Below are positions 48,886 through 58,900 of a stretch of 64,000 nucleotides of DNA, piece by piece (within the stretch, counting starts at the first letter, position 1; the number at the start of each line of letters is the position of its first letter). Below the pieces are notes generated by a model. It was given only the letters and a program-made list of their open reading frames with translations, was not told where the DNA came from and made no database searches. The translations under genes and the position numbers were made by a program. Location: contig CP150547.1 in NCBI GenBank assembly GCA_049487715.1, positions 1 through 64,000 on the forward strand. The letters run 5' to 3'. This stretch comes from Pycnococcus provasolii. Lineage: Eukaryota; Chlorophyta; Pseudoscourfieldiophyceae; Pseudoscourfieldiales.

Positions 48886-51800
48886 ATGATGACCGCGCGG
48901 CGACGTGTCAATCACCAAGCGTCACGGCTGCTACGCTCCACGGATGTCACCGGTGCTCTGTTGCTTCTCCTTTTTTTGGTAGTTTTGCTGGCGTGCGGTG
49001 TTGCTGATGCTCAGCAATCTGAACGTTTGTCATCTGAGACGAACTTGCAGCCAATTCATTATGATGAACCAGGATCGGTCGAAGGAGAAGTCGATGGCGG
49101 TACAGATGTACACAATGACGTCGTCGTCACAAAGAAAGAGGATATGCGAGGCGAGAATGATGACGCGACGACTGTTCGAAGCCTTACATCTGAGCCTCGT
49201 CCGATTTCAGCGTCTCTGCTTATGGAGCATAAGATGCATGAAGATGGTCTCAGGCCAAAGCATGCAGCCCCAAAGTCCACCACTGACACGGGCAGTCATG
49301 GTTTTGAGCATCGCTACGAATATCACGATCCAGTGAGCGGGCATATGATCTACTTCCAGTACTCCGCGAAGCGACATGGGCACGTGGTGATGCTTGACGA
49401 AGATGAAGCTGCGCAGAATGCGTTGATTGATGTGCATTGCGGCGGCGCGATATCCCTTAATGATGTCGACGATGACAACTTCGGCGTCGAGATGATGAGC
49501 CAGGAGGAATTGGCCAAACACATCCAGGCGGGAAGGCGCTTAGAGCCGAGGCACTGGACCACCATCAATAAGTTCTCGAGCGACGCCAACAAAGGCGATA
49601 GGGAGGAGGAGGAGGATGGTGATGACGATAATCTTGCACTGAAAGTGACACTGGTGGTTGATCTGAAGAATGGCAAGCACGTGCTCCCTGAAGCGTATCA
49701 AGCCTTGAAGAAGCATTCCATCTTAGTGAATAGCAAATGGTGGTGCTCTAAAAATTCCACCACAGGCGTGGAAACTGCAGGTCACAGCGAGCAAGATTTG
49801 GGCAATCATAAGAAGCGCCAATTTCGCCATCGTGTTGTTTCGGATCCAATCGTATCATACGAGATTGATGATGATGGAAGTGGCAGCAATAGTAGTTCCG
49901 CATCGATTGAGCTGATTCTTGTTCATGCTGACTTTCACGAGTGCTTCGAGGAGTCGACTGTCGAGTACTTCAGAGGTCGCCCAGAGACCTTTCGGAAGTA
50001 TCGCGAGGGAAGAAGTCCAGATGAGGATGGGTTTGGCGGTACCGAGGAAATCATCCAGTCGGCGATGCAAAAGGGACTTGAACATGCGTGGAAGTTGAAC
50101 ATGCCATTGAGAAATGATGATCTCGTCGTTGTTGGAGATCCTAATACTACTGTGAAGGAGAGCCGCAAGCTTCTGGAGGAAGAAGTGTCGATGAGGATGA
50201 TGACGGATCATCCTGACGATGGCAATAGTAGCATTGCTGCTGCAAATCCTAAAAGGCGACTCTATGGACCAAAGACTCTCACGAAAACATTCGAGGAAAT
50301 GAAAAGTCATAGCTGGACAAGTCGCAGTGGCACGCAGTACAACGTCGATTGCGAAAACTGTGGGGTGAAAGGTACAGGAGAGGTTTACGTCCATGTGAAA
50401 TCGGGCTGGCCAACCTGCGGTTGGTGTAATGGCTGGTCAGTCTGCTGCGATTTGAATCCCATCAAGAAAGTACAGCTCAATGGCGAACTTGATTTGTCGA
50501 TGCTAGGTGACGGTGCAGCTGATATTCAAGCATCCATGAGCAAAACCTTCGACAAGAGCACCATGATAGAACGAAGGTGCTTGCCCGGCCTTTGCGTTGG
50601 AGGACGGGTTGCTGGCGTGGGTGCACACTTTGGGCTCATGTTTCAGCTCGATGTACAGATGCTTGTGTCCTTCAAAGCTCGTGCTAAAATTCAGATGATG
50701 AAAGATGTGCCTACGACGGCAAAGGCAACATTTGAATATCTCTGGGAAGGCAGCGAAAAGAAGAAAACATCGGATGTGGTTTTTACTAGGGAGAATAACT
50801 ACGACGCCTTGAGCGGAGATTCGTATGCTCCCTATGCATTGACACCGATTGAGGCTGAGCTGACCATGAGATTGCTTCCAATTTTTTACGCTGGACTTTA
50901 TGTGGACAGAGGTTCTCTTAGGAAGGGCTTTGGAATTGGCTCATTTTCAGCAGCTCTTGAATCTCAGGTTTACTACGCCCTTAGACCTGAGATGGACATT
51001 ACTCTGAGTGCAGTGTATGCACCTGGCGGTTTACCTTGTGGTAATGTTCCATCTGATACTCGGCTAGAAGTCGGCGTTCAGGGCAGGTTGAAGTATTCAA
51101 ACAAAAATTATGGATACGTGGGTGGATCGATAAAATTAGTGTGGGGGCTAGGTAGCGTATCAAAATCAATGAGTTTTGGGTCGAACTCTGAGCCTATACA
51201 GGAACTTTCCGCTTACCGATGGGGACCATACAATGTCAAGACATTCTGCACGAACTTTGGATCAAAGCCATCCGTCACATTCCAACTCAGATCTGGATCG
51301 GGAATCAGTTCGTCGTCTGCAAGTCACGTCTTGGGAACTTTCTTCGAGATGGATGGAAAGAAGATCAATGGCAAATCCGTGTACAAGAGTTCTTCCCATG
51401 CTGATAGGTACCTTTTCTACTCAAACGACAATTCTTGGTCGATTGGAAAAGAAGAGAGGATGAAATCAGGGGAAGCCAGAGGTTGGACCTTTTCAACATC
51501 TCGGAATGCGCTGTACCCATCCTACGTTGGAGCCGAAAATTGGAAACTTTGGCATGACAAAAAGTGGCACAACGACGCCATCACTATTACCTTCAAAAAC
51601 ATGCCCGCGGCACCGGCGGCAACGACGACGACAACGTTTATCAGTATTTCTGGTGTGTGGTTGCCGACACCATTGGGAGAGTGCTCAGCATCATGCGGAG
51701 GTGGATATCAAATGCAACGCGTGGATTGCGTCGTCGACTCAACCACTACTACTACTGGGTACTGGTACTACTCTACTACTACTACTGGGAACTTCGGCTT

Positions 51801-54800
51801 TGGAAGACAGCGGCGGAAGCTCAAGCAGATGTCATCATATCTGAGTGATTCTTATTGTGATCCTGCCTTGCGGCCTTCTGATTACATTTCATGCAACACG
51901 CAACCGTGTCCAGCACCACCACCTGCCAATTTACCGATGTGCACATTCGAAACGTCATCATCATATAAGATGAATTACGGTAGGAAGATCAGGCGACGAC
52001 GGAAACTTCAGCAATATGATATGCCTGACGAGTCGCTGCATGTATTGGGGACGTACTACCAGGATTCATCGCTCACTTCAAACGGATTACCCGTCTACCA
52101 TCTCCGCAAGTCTGACGGTACCGATCGATATCTTTTCTATTCAAATTACAGCTCCTGGATCGTTGGTTCCAATGCTTTAATAGGTAGTGACCGGGGATAT
52201 GTTTTCTCATCAAGTGAGTACATTACAAACCCTTCGTGGCTACCGTACAACGAATCGTGGTCTCTTTGGTACAACGACGAATGGTATTTTGACATACTCA
52301 GATTGACCTGTCAAAATATGCCAAGCGCACCGCCACCGCCTAAGGTTTACTGTGCTCCTGGTTGCTATCTTACGTGGATTGGTGACGGTTACTGTGACCT
52401 GGATTGCTATAACGCCGATTGCAACTTTGATGCGAATGACTGTACATTTTCGTACGTACCAGGGAATTGGACTGCATGCTCGTGCTCGGGAATACGCTTC
52501 CGAGCTGTTCAGTGCATGCGCTCGGATGGCACGATGGTGTCTGAATCATACTGCTCTGGCATGAAGCCGTCGTCGAGTGAGTCGTGCACAACACAACAAT
52601 CTTGTGCATCAAATTTGGACACGAGTGCGTCCACGTGCAAAAGTGGTGTAATGTCGGTTATGGAAGCATACAGATTTGCTGGCATAAGCAGCGGCATCCC
52701 GGAGTGTGATTTTGTTGTGGATTTTGGCCTGAGCCAGGCGTGCATGGACGCGTACAAAGGGACAAATTTGACAGAAGCTTTAGACATTCCTAGCTATGTC
52801 TCTAATCTAGCGTACATTATGATGGACCAGTGTGGAGCGAACGCGACGAACACAACTGGCGCGTGCTCAGCGGCCTGCCCAGACTTTTACATTGGCGACG
52901 GCGAGTGCGACGATGGGTGCAACGTTGCCGCGTGCGGATGGGATGGAGGCGACTGCAGCCAATGCGAAACATCATACTTGTCCTGCTCCTCGGGCTATCA
53001 AAGTTGTTCGACATGGGGTTCCTCGTATCAGTGTTGCAGGGAAACGTCGTACTGCACCAATGCGATGACGCCGACGACGACAACAATAACATTCTTGGAG
53101 GACGGATCGTACTGGCCCAGCACCTGCGAATGCATGCCAGGCTACTTAAATGGTGCTTGTCATTGCATACCATGCGAAATAGCGTGTCCTTATGATTCTC
53201 CAGAAAAATTGGACGACTGGTGCCTTGTTTCTGATTCCTGGGGAGGGCCAGCGGGGATGCCAGGGGGGCCACCACTCGCGTGCCCTCCTCCATCCACCTG
53301 GACAACAACTCTAACTCCAACTCCAACTCCAACCACGACGACAACAATAACATTCTTGGAGGACGGATCGTACTGGCCCAGCACCTGCGAATGCATGCCA
53401 GGCTACTTAAATGGTGCTTGTCATTGCATACCATGCGAAATAGCGTGTCCTTATGATTCTCCAGAAAAATTTGGAACTGGTATGGCATCATCTAAAGAAT
53501 ATTGCCTTGGGTCTGAATATGGATGCCCTCCTCCTCCTTCGACTACGACCACAACCATTGCATTCACCTACTCGTACACCGCCGACGCGTGGTCGTCGTG
53601 CTCGGCGTCTTGCGGTGGAGGCACGCAGACGCGATCGGTGACGTGCCAACAATTCAACCCTATGAATGTTGGACGTCGGCAGCTCCTCCAGCCCGGCGCT
53701 CCAGGCTCCACGCCGGGAGCTCCAGGCTCCGTCGTATCAGACTCGTACTGTTCGGGCACTAAGCCGTCGACATCTCAGTCGTGCAACACGCAGGAATGCT
53801 ACACGTACTATTACGGCACGGGTGCGTGGCTGTCGTGCTCGGCATCGTGTGGAGGGGGCACGCAGACGCGCTCCGTGACATGCAAGCAATCGGACGATCA
53901 GAGCGTGTCGGACTCGTACTGCTCTGACACCAAGCCGTCGACATCTCAGTCGTGCAACACGCAGGAATGCAGCACATACTTTTACAATAGAGGCGCGTGG
54001 TCATCGTGTTCGACGTCGTGTGGAGGAGGCACGCAGACGCGCTCCGTGACATGCACGCAATCGGACGGCCAGAGCGTGTCGGACTCGTACTGCTCTGACA
54101 CCAAGCCGTCGACATCTCAGTCGTGCAACACGCAGGAATGCTACACGTACTCGTACACCACCGACGCGTGGTCATCGTGTTCGACGTCGTGTGGAGGAGG
54201 CACGCAGACGCGCTCCGTGACATGCACGCAATCGGACGGCCAGAGCGTGTCAGACTCGTACTGCTCTGACACCAAGCCGTCAACATCTCAGTCGTGCAAC
54301 ACACAGGCTTGTGCGTCCTCAACTTCCACAACGGCGGCACCGACACTGACAACAGCGGCACCGACAACGGCGGCACCGACGACGACAACGGCGGCACCGA
54401 CAACGGCGGCGCCGACCCCGACAACGGCGGCACCGACACCGACAACGGCATCACCAACACCAACAACATCAGCAACAACAACCCTTGCGCAGGCGCAGCA
54501 AGCTGACTCACAACAGGCCGTTGCACTTGCATCGACAGTAAAACTGAGCGGCTACACAGTGAGTTCATTCACAAACGAAGCAAGAAGAATCTTCTCGGAA
54601 TCTGTCGCGGAAAAGATGAAAGTCAAGCCGGATCAGGTGATTATCGACTCTGTCAGTGCAAGCGCAACACCTCCCGATTTGTCGTCTTTGCTTCCGAGTA
54701 CCGGAGCTTCGCATAGGCGTGCAATGCTGCAGCAACCTCCCGCGGCTGCGACAACAAGTGGCATCGACGTTGCATTCCGCATCGCCGCATACGAAGACGA

Positions 54801-55599
54801 GGCAAGTGCAAAGGCGGCGGAGACCGTTTTCCAAGATGTGATAGAGAGCGGTTCGCTTGCCGACGAACTCGTCGAACGCGGTCTCGACCGAGTGAGCATC
54901 AGCGTCGTGACGTATAATATCGTCATCAACATTAATTCGCCCGCTCCTTCGCCTTCTTCTTCGGGCGATAGTGGAGGTGGTACCGCGGCAGGTGCGGCGG
55001 GAGGTGCGGTAGCCGCGCTCATCATCTTGGGAGGAGCATGGTTGGTGCGCCGTCGAATGCAGCAGCGTCAGGAACACCCAGATGAGAAGAGCAGGAATGA
55101 TGGTGGAGGTGAAGAGTCACCTTCGCCTCCAACTTCTCAAACTACGACGAATCTCACCGTGACTGCGACTCCAGATCCCGTAGCGAAGGAGGGAAAACAT
55201 ACTCAGCAGCAGAACAAGAAGGTGGTGGATGACGATGAGGAAGACGACGAGGATGTGGCTAAGAAAACAAAGAAGAAGGAAGAGGTGAAGAAAGAAGAGA
55301 ACGACGATGACGAGAGTGTCATTCACATCGAGATTGATGGTGAACGCATCGAGGGCAGCATTGTGAATACGACATCTCAATCAGCCGACGGCGGTGGTGG
55401 CGATGATACGAAGAAAAAGGATCTCAAGACATGGCTTGCTGAACATTCCCTAGGCCAATTCGAAGACAAATTGCGGGAATACGGCGCCGTCGATGTGAGC
55501 GACTTGCGCGACTTGGACGATAGCGAACTCAACAGTATCGGTTTCAAGAGGCTGGACAAGAAGAGGCTCAAAACGGCGCTCGAGCATGAAGAGGAGTAG
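48886..55599 (+). CDS. Giant TSP1/LNR receptor-like protein with TM and C-terminal SAM domain
   Basis: 2,237 residues in a single exon. A signal sequence (about 22-42) is followed by a large ectodomain. First comes an unassigned 800-residue part. Two copies of a Trp-rich module follow (51324-51609 and 52037-52326, sharing RYLFYSN and W-LW). An early TSP1-like repeat (GECSASCGGGYQ) comes next, then two LNR/Notch-type units (IGDGYCDLDCYNADC, IGDGECDDGCNVAACGW). Four more TSP1 repeats (WSSCSASCGGGTQTRSVTC type, 53574-54309) precede a Thr/Ala/Pro stalk and a SEA-like domain (about 1870-2020). A TM lies near 2040-2058, with an acidic cytoplasmic part and a SAM domain (about 2180-2237). It looks like an adhesion receptor; ligand and signalling are unknown. 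Confidence 0.88.
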   Translation: MMTARRRVNHQASRLLRSTDVTGALLLLLFLVVLLACGVADAQQSERLSSETNLQPIHYDEPGSVEGEVDGGTDVHNDVVVTKKEDMRGENDDATTVRSLTSEPRPISASLLMEHKMHEDGLRPKHAAPKSTTDTGSHGFEHRYEYHDPVSGHMIYFQYSAKRHGHVVMLDEDEAAQNALIDVHCGGAISLNDVDDDNFGVEMMSQEELAKHIQAGRRLEPRHWTTINKFSSDANKGDREEEEDGDDDNLALKVTLVVDLKNGKHVLPEAYQALKKHSILVNSKWWCSKNSTTGVETAGHSEQDLGNHKKRQFRHRVVSDPIVSYEIDDDGSGSNSSSASIELILVHADFHECFEESTVEYFRGRPETFRKYREGRSPDEDGFGGTEEIIQSAMQKGLEHAWKLNMPLRNDDLVVVGDPNTTVKESRKLLEEEVSMRMMTDHPDDGNSSIAAANPKRRLYGPKTLTKTFEEMKSHSWTSRSGTQYNVDCENCGVKGTGEVYVHVKSGWPTCGWCNGWSVCCDLNPIKKVQLNGELDLSMLGDGAADIQASMSKTFDKSTMIERRCLPGLCVGGRVAGVGAHFGLMFQLDVQMLVSFKARAKIQMMKDVPTTAKATFEYLWEGSEKKKTSDVVFTRENNYDALSGDSYAPYALTPIEAELTMRLLPIFYAGLYVDRGSLRKGFGIGSFSAALESQVYYALRPEMDITLSAVYAPGGLPCGNVPSDTRLEVGVQGRLKYSNKNYGYVGGSIKLVWGLGSVSKSMSFGSNSEPIQELSAYRWGPYNVKTFCTNFGSKPSVTFQLRSGSGISSSSASHVLGTFFEMDGKKINGKSVYKSSSHADRYLFYSNDNSWSIGKEERMKSGEARGWTFSTSRNALYPSYVGAENWKLWHDKKWHNDAITITFKNMPAAPAATTTTTFISISGVWLPTPLGECSASCGGGYQMQRVDCVVDSTTTTTGYWYYSTTTTGNFGFGRQRRKLKQMSSYLSDSYCDPALRPSDYISCNTQPCPAPPPANLPMCTFETSSSYKMNYGRKIRRRRKLQQYDMPDESLHVLGTYYQDSSLTSNGLPVYHLRKSDGTDRYLFYSNYSSWIVGSNALIGSDRGYVFSSSEYITNPSWLPYNESWSLWYNDEWYFDILRLTCQNMPSAPPPPKVYCAPGCYLTWIGDGYCDLDCYNADCNFDANDCTFSYVPGNWTACSCSGIRFRAVQCMRSDGTMVSESYCSGMKPSSSESCTTQQSCASNLDTSASTCKSGVMSVMEAYRFAGISSGIPECDFVVDFGLSQACMDAYKGTNLTEALDIPSYVSNLAYIMMDQCGANATNTTGACSAACPDFYIGDGECDDGCNVAACGWDGGDCSQCETSYLSCSSGYQSCSTWGSSYQCCRETSYCTNAMTPTTTTITFLEDGSYWPSTCECMPGYLNGACHCIPCEIACPYDSPEKLDDWCLVSDSWGGPAGMPGGPPLACPPPSTWTTTLTPTPTPTTTTTITFLEDGSYWPSTCECMPGYLNGACHCIPCEIACPYDSPEKFGTGMASSKEYCLGSEYGCPPPPSTTTTTIAFTYSYTADAWSSCSASCGGGTQTRSVTCQQFNPMNVGRRQLLQPGAPGSTPGAPGSVVSDSYCSGTKPSTSQSCNTQECYTYYYGTGAWLSCSASCGGGTQTRSVTCKQSDDQSVSDSYCSDTKPSTSQSCNTQECSTYFYNRGAWSSCSTSCGGGTQTRSVTCTQSDGQSVSDSYCSDTKPSTSQSCNTQECYTYSYTTDAWSSCSTSCGGGTQTRSVTCTQSDGQSVSDSYCSDTKPSTSQSCNTQACASSTSTTAAPTLTTAAPTTAAPTTTTAAPTTAAPTPTTAAPTPTTASPTPTTSATTTLAQAQQADSQQAVALASTVKLSGYTVSSFTNEARRIFSESVAEKMKVKPDQVIIDSVSASATPPDLSSLLPSTGASHRRAMLQQPPAAATTSGIDVAFRIAAYEDEASAKAAETVFQDVIESGSLADELVERGLDRVSISVVTYNIVININSPAPSPSSSGDSGGGTAAGAAGGAVAALIILGGAWLVRRRMQQRQEHPDEKSRNDGGGEESPSPPTSQTTTNLTVTATPDPVAKEGKHTQQQNKKVVDDDEEDDEDVAKKTKKKEEVKKEENDDDESVIHIEIDGERIEGSIVNTTSQSADGGGGDDTKKKDLKTWLAEHSLGQFEDKLREYGAVDVSDLRDLDDSELNSIGFKRLDKKRLKTALEHEEE
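53074..53471 (+). repeat. Internal 261-bp-offset duplication in the giant receptor gene
   Basis: About 135 bp ending in CCAGAAAAATT (53074-53210) recur unchanged at 53335-53471, an offset of 261 bp (87 codons). Each copy encodes TITFLEDGSYWPSTCECMPG and a Cys-rich PGYLNGACHCIPC continuation. The spacer encodes Gly/Pro-rich sequence. Identity at silent sites implies recent duplication or gene conversion. Confidence 0.9.
53590..54309 (+). repeat. Tandem TSP1 repeats, 171-bp period
   Basis: Equivalent Trp-Ser/Leu-Ser codons fall at 53590, 53827, 53998 and 54169. The last three are exactly 171 bp (57 codons) apart and nearly identical at DNA level. The first interval is 66 bp longer because of a 22-residue insertion containing PGAPGSTPGAPGS. 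Confidence 0.92.
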
Positions 55600-55948
55600 G
55601 AGGATCGCTGAAATCGTTCACAAATTTAAGGCTAAAACACACACCATCATGATAGACTGTGGCGAGTTGGTTCTATCGTAAATAAGACAGGGAATTCGGG
55701 GGATGGGGATTATGCCGCCTTTGCACATTACCTTGTATGCCCAAAGAAGCGAGAAAAATAAATTTTGAAAGCAACTACTTGTTTATCATAAACAAGTAAA
55801 CTTAACAAATAATAATTAATAAAGCAATTTAAATTAATTCACATGGCACTGAAAAATTCTATCAAATCGACGAGCCCTGCCGACCGACGATCATCGCGCT
55901 GACTGACACGAAGAGGAAAGCCAGCTCCTCCGTCCAGTAGCGGTAGAC
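55600..55948. other. AT-rich convergent 3' region with perfect hairpin
   Basis: 349 bp between convergent stops. It contains AATAAA-type signals (55757-55762, 55808-55822) and a perfect 10-bp inverted repeat ACTTGTTTAT-C-ATAAACAAGT at 55777-55797. It may serve 3'-end formation for one or both genes. No gene is present. Confidence 0.55.
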
Positions 55949-58900
55949 TTATCCACGAGCCTTTTTGTTCGATTTCTTACCGCCCTTCTTGGACTTGCCT
56001 CCCTTTCCAGCAGCCTTGCGTGGAGTCGCGGTTGGTGCGGTTGGTGGTCCAACGGTGAAGACACCCTTGATAGGGTGTTCTCTTGCAGCAGACGCGGCAG
56101 CCTCCACCGCATCCGTTGGCGTTTGCCTCGCCACAAATCCATCACCCACAACGTCCGCGCCAGTTCCGGTGGATGTATACGGCGCCATCGTCTCGTCGCC
56201 CGCCGATGCCGGCAGCGCGTTCACGGCGTCATCGCTGATGCTATCCTCACGCTGCTCTGATGCATCTTCGCCACGGATGGCTTCGCGCATCGCGTCTCTT
56301 TTCTTACCAGCCTCGTACGCCTCCAGTGACTTGGACGTATCGGGCAGGCCCACGCGTGAGCCGAACCACCCGCCATTTCCTCCACGCCGCGCAGCAACCT
56401 CCTTACGCTCATGCTCGTACGCCTGCGCCGCGCGCTCGAGCTTCTCTCGCGCAGACATGCCGGATTCCCGCTCCTCCACGCTCCTCGTCGCGTTCTCAGC
56501 AAAGACCCTCACGTTCGTCGCCGTCGCGATCATGTGTTCCACAGCCGCCGCGCCTCCCTCCTCGTGCAGGTAGGAGGCGTTTGCCGCACGCTCCGCAAAC
56601 GTCAGAGGATCGTCTTCGTCACCACCGCGCAACCTGAGATCCGTGTGAGCGATCTTGCCGATGCGCTCCCGTACCGTGGCGCTGAGCCACTCGTCCGTCT
56701 TATTCTTGATCGCGTCCACGCGTGCAGCGGAGCGGAGCTGCTGGCGATCGCGGAAAGTTCCAGGCTCGCCGTCAACCATCAGCGAAAGGCCAGCAAGCCT
56801 CGAGGTGAACCCGTCGATGCGCTTGCGCTCACAGAGCTGTTGCATCTTCTCCTTGGGATATCCTCTTGTACTTGGCATCGGGGGCGGGCTCACCGGGGCT
56901 TTGCCCTTCAGCGGGTCGATGCAGATGCCCGCGAGCAGCGAGTCAGCCACCGCGCGAATTCCCATCGCATTCAGGTGCATGCCATCGCTCGCTAGAAGGT
57001 CACAGCGGCCCCCAGTCGCCGTTCCCACGTCAACTCGCTCCCACGTCTCCGGGAGCGTGCGCGTGGCGTAGTCATCCACAAACTGCATGCACTTCTGCAG
57101 CTGGTAGTTGGTTGTCCACGTGCGAGAAATCCAGATTTTCCGTGCGTCGGGGAAGGTGCGTTCGATGTCTTCCACCATCGCACGAAGGTCCGTCTGCAGC
57201 CGAAAGTCAACCTCACCTGACTCGTGGGACCATCGTTCCTCGTCGCCATTCGCGCACACCCAAAGGCCGGGATTGGATACCAGGACGGTGCCCACCTTGC
57301 GATCATCCTCCGCCGCGTGCGCAGCCTTGCGCAGCATGTCTGGAAATCCGCGGCAGTGCGGCCTCGCCACGCCGAGAAACGAGAGAGAGAAGCCGCCCGC
57401 GCCGCCAATTGACTTTAGCATCGTGTCTCCAGACTGTGGCACATTGAATGTGCGAAGCTCCTGCAGTCGACACGGCTTCAGCGCGCACGACTCGTCGTAG
57501 CGATTGATTGGTGCCTCCTCACCGAGGTTCATGATTGGACGCGCATCCCAGCCCGAATGCTGGAACCGACGCCGCCCTTCGTCATCTTTCGCACGGTCCG
57601 TACCCTCCGCGAGGCTCTGCATGTCCTCCTCCTCGATGTCGCCGTCGAGTACACCGCGCTCCTTCCCCACGGGACCGCAGTTCCATGTGTCGGTGGACAG
57701 AGTCTCGCCGTACGTCCTCCGAATCTTACGATGTCCACCTTCTCTCACCATGCTCAACTCGTAATACGAGTGCGCGGGCTCGTAGTAGTCGGCATACCTG
57801 ATTTGTCGTGTGTATTTAATGAGTGAGATTAGGTTAGCAAAATTCGAAACAACCCCGCTTTCGAACGGAGGCAAGATTATTCACAACGCACCCATCCTTC
57901 AGTGCAAGGCCAATGTCGGAATAGAGCGACCTGAGAATTTCGGAACCTATCAATAGCACGTGAGGACTTCCCACCATGTCCTTTGTATTCATGCAGCGGC
58001 GCACAAATCCACCCCATGGCAGAACCGTCGACCCGTCCCTCGGGTCCTTCACCAGTCCCTGTCTCGTGGTAGCGAAGGGATCGAGCGGGTGGCGGTCCAC
58101 AGCCTGCTTCACAGCGTCCATTTTCGGGGCTGGTGGGACGAAGTTTTCAAGTCCAGGGCGCTGTGCGTCGAGCCCAACGCGTGTGAAGAATCGACTCGCC
58201 GCGCCCTTCACCGCATTGTACGCGAATGACAAAGCGCTCTGCTGCCTTTCGTCGTCGAGCGTGCCCTCATCGTCGGGCGAAGTGGTGCCGTTCGAAATCG
58301 CCGAGGTGTTTCCTTGCAGAAGCTCGATCATCTCCTGTTCTGAAGCCTCATATGCCGCAACGGCATGCTCGCGCTCTTGACGCTCAACCACATCCCTCAT
58401 AATGCTATCCTGGTCCGCATCTAGGTCCATCGTCACCTCGCGATCTTCAAGCTGCGTGTCGCCGGCATACAGCTCCGCCATGCGCTGCGTAACCGCATCG
58501 TCCATGCCACCGTCGGCAGCCTTCGAGCCAATCATCGCCATGCGAGTGAGGTTCATGATGCGTGTACGTGTCAGCTCGGTGAGCCGCTGCTGGCGCGCAG
58601 AGCTCTCGGCATCTCGTATATGCTCTTCGGGAGAGAGGTTGTGGTGGCGCAGCTCACCCTCGGCCGCCGCGCGGTCTTGCACAGACCGAGCCTCGCGCCA
58701 CGCGTGCGTGTGCGCATCCTCGAATTCATCCTCCATGAATGTGTTGTGCGCTTGTGCACGCTGCGCCGCCACCGCCTCCTGATGTCGCCGAATCGCGTCA
58801 GACGAGGAGGCGCCCCCGCGCCTTCCCGTGCGCAGTGCCTGCGCACCTCGCACGTAGTTCACATCGTCGTGAAAGCGAACACCCGGCGAGCTTGGCGTTG

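Noticed and set aside
53759-54568. Minus-strand 269-codon ORF of Ser/Val/Pro and Cys repeats
   Set aside because: It is a shadow of the tandem TSP1 repeats and Thr/Ala/Pro stalk of the giant receptor.
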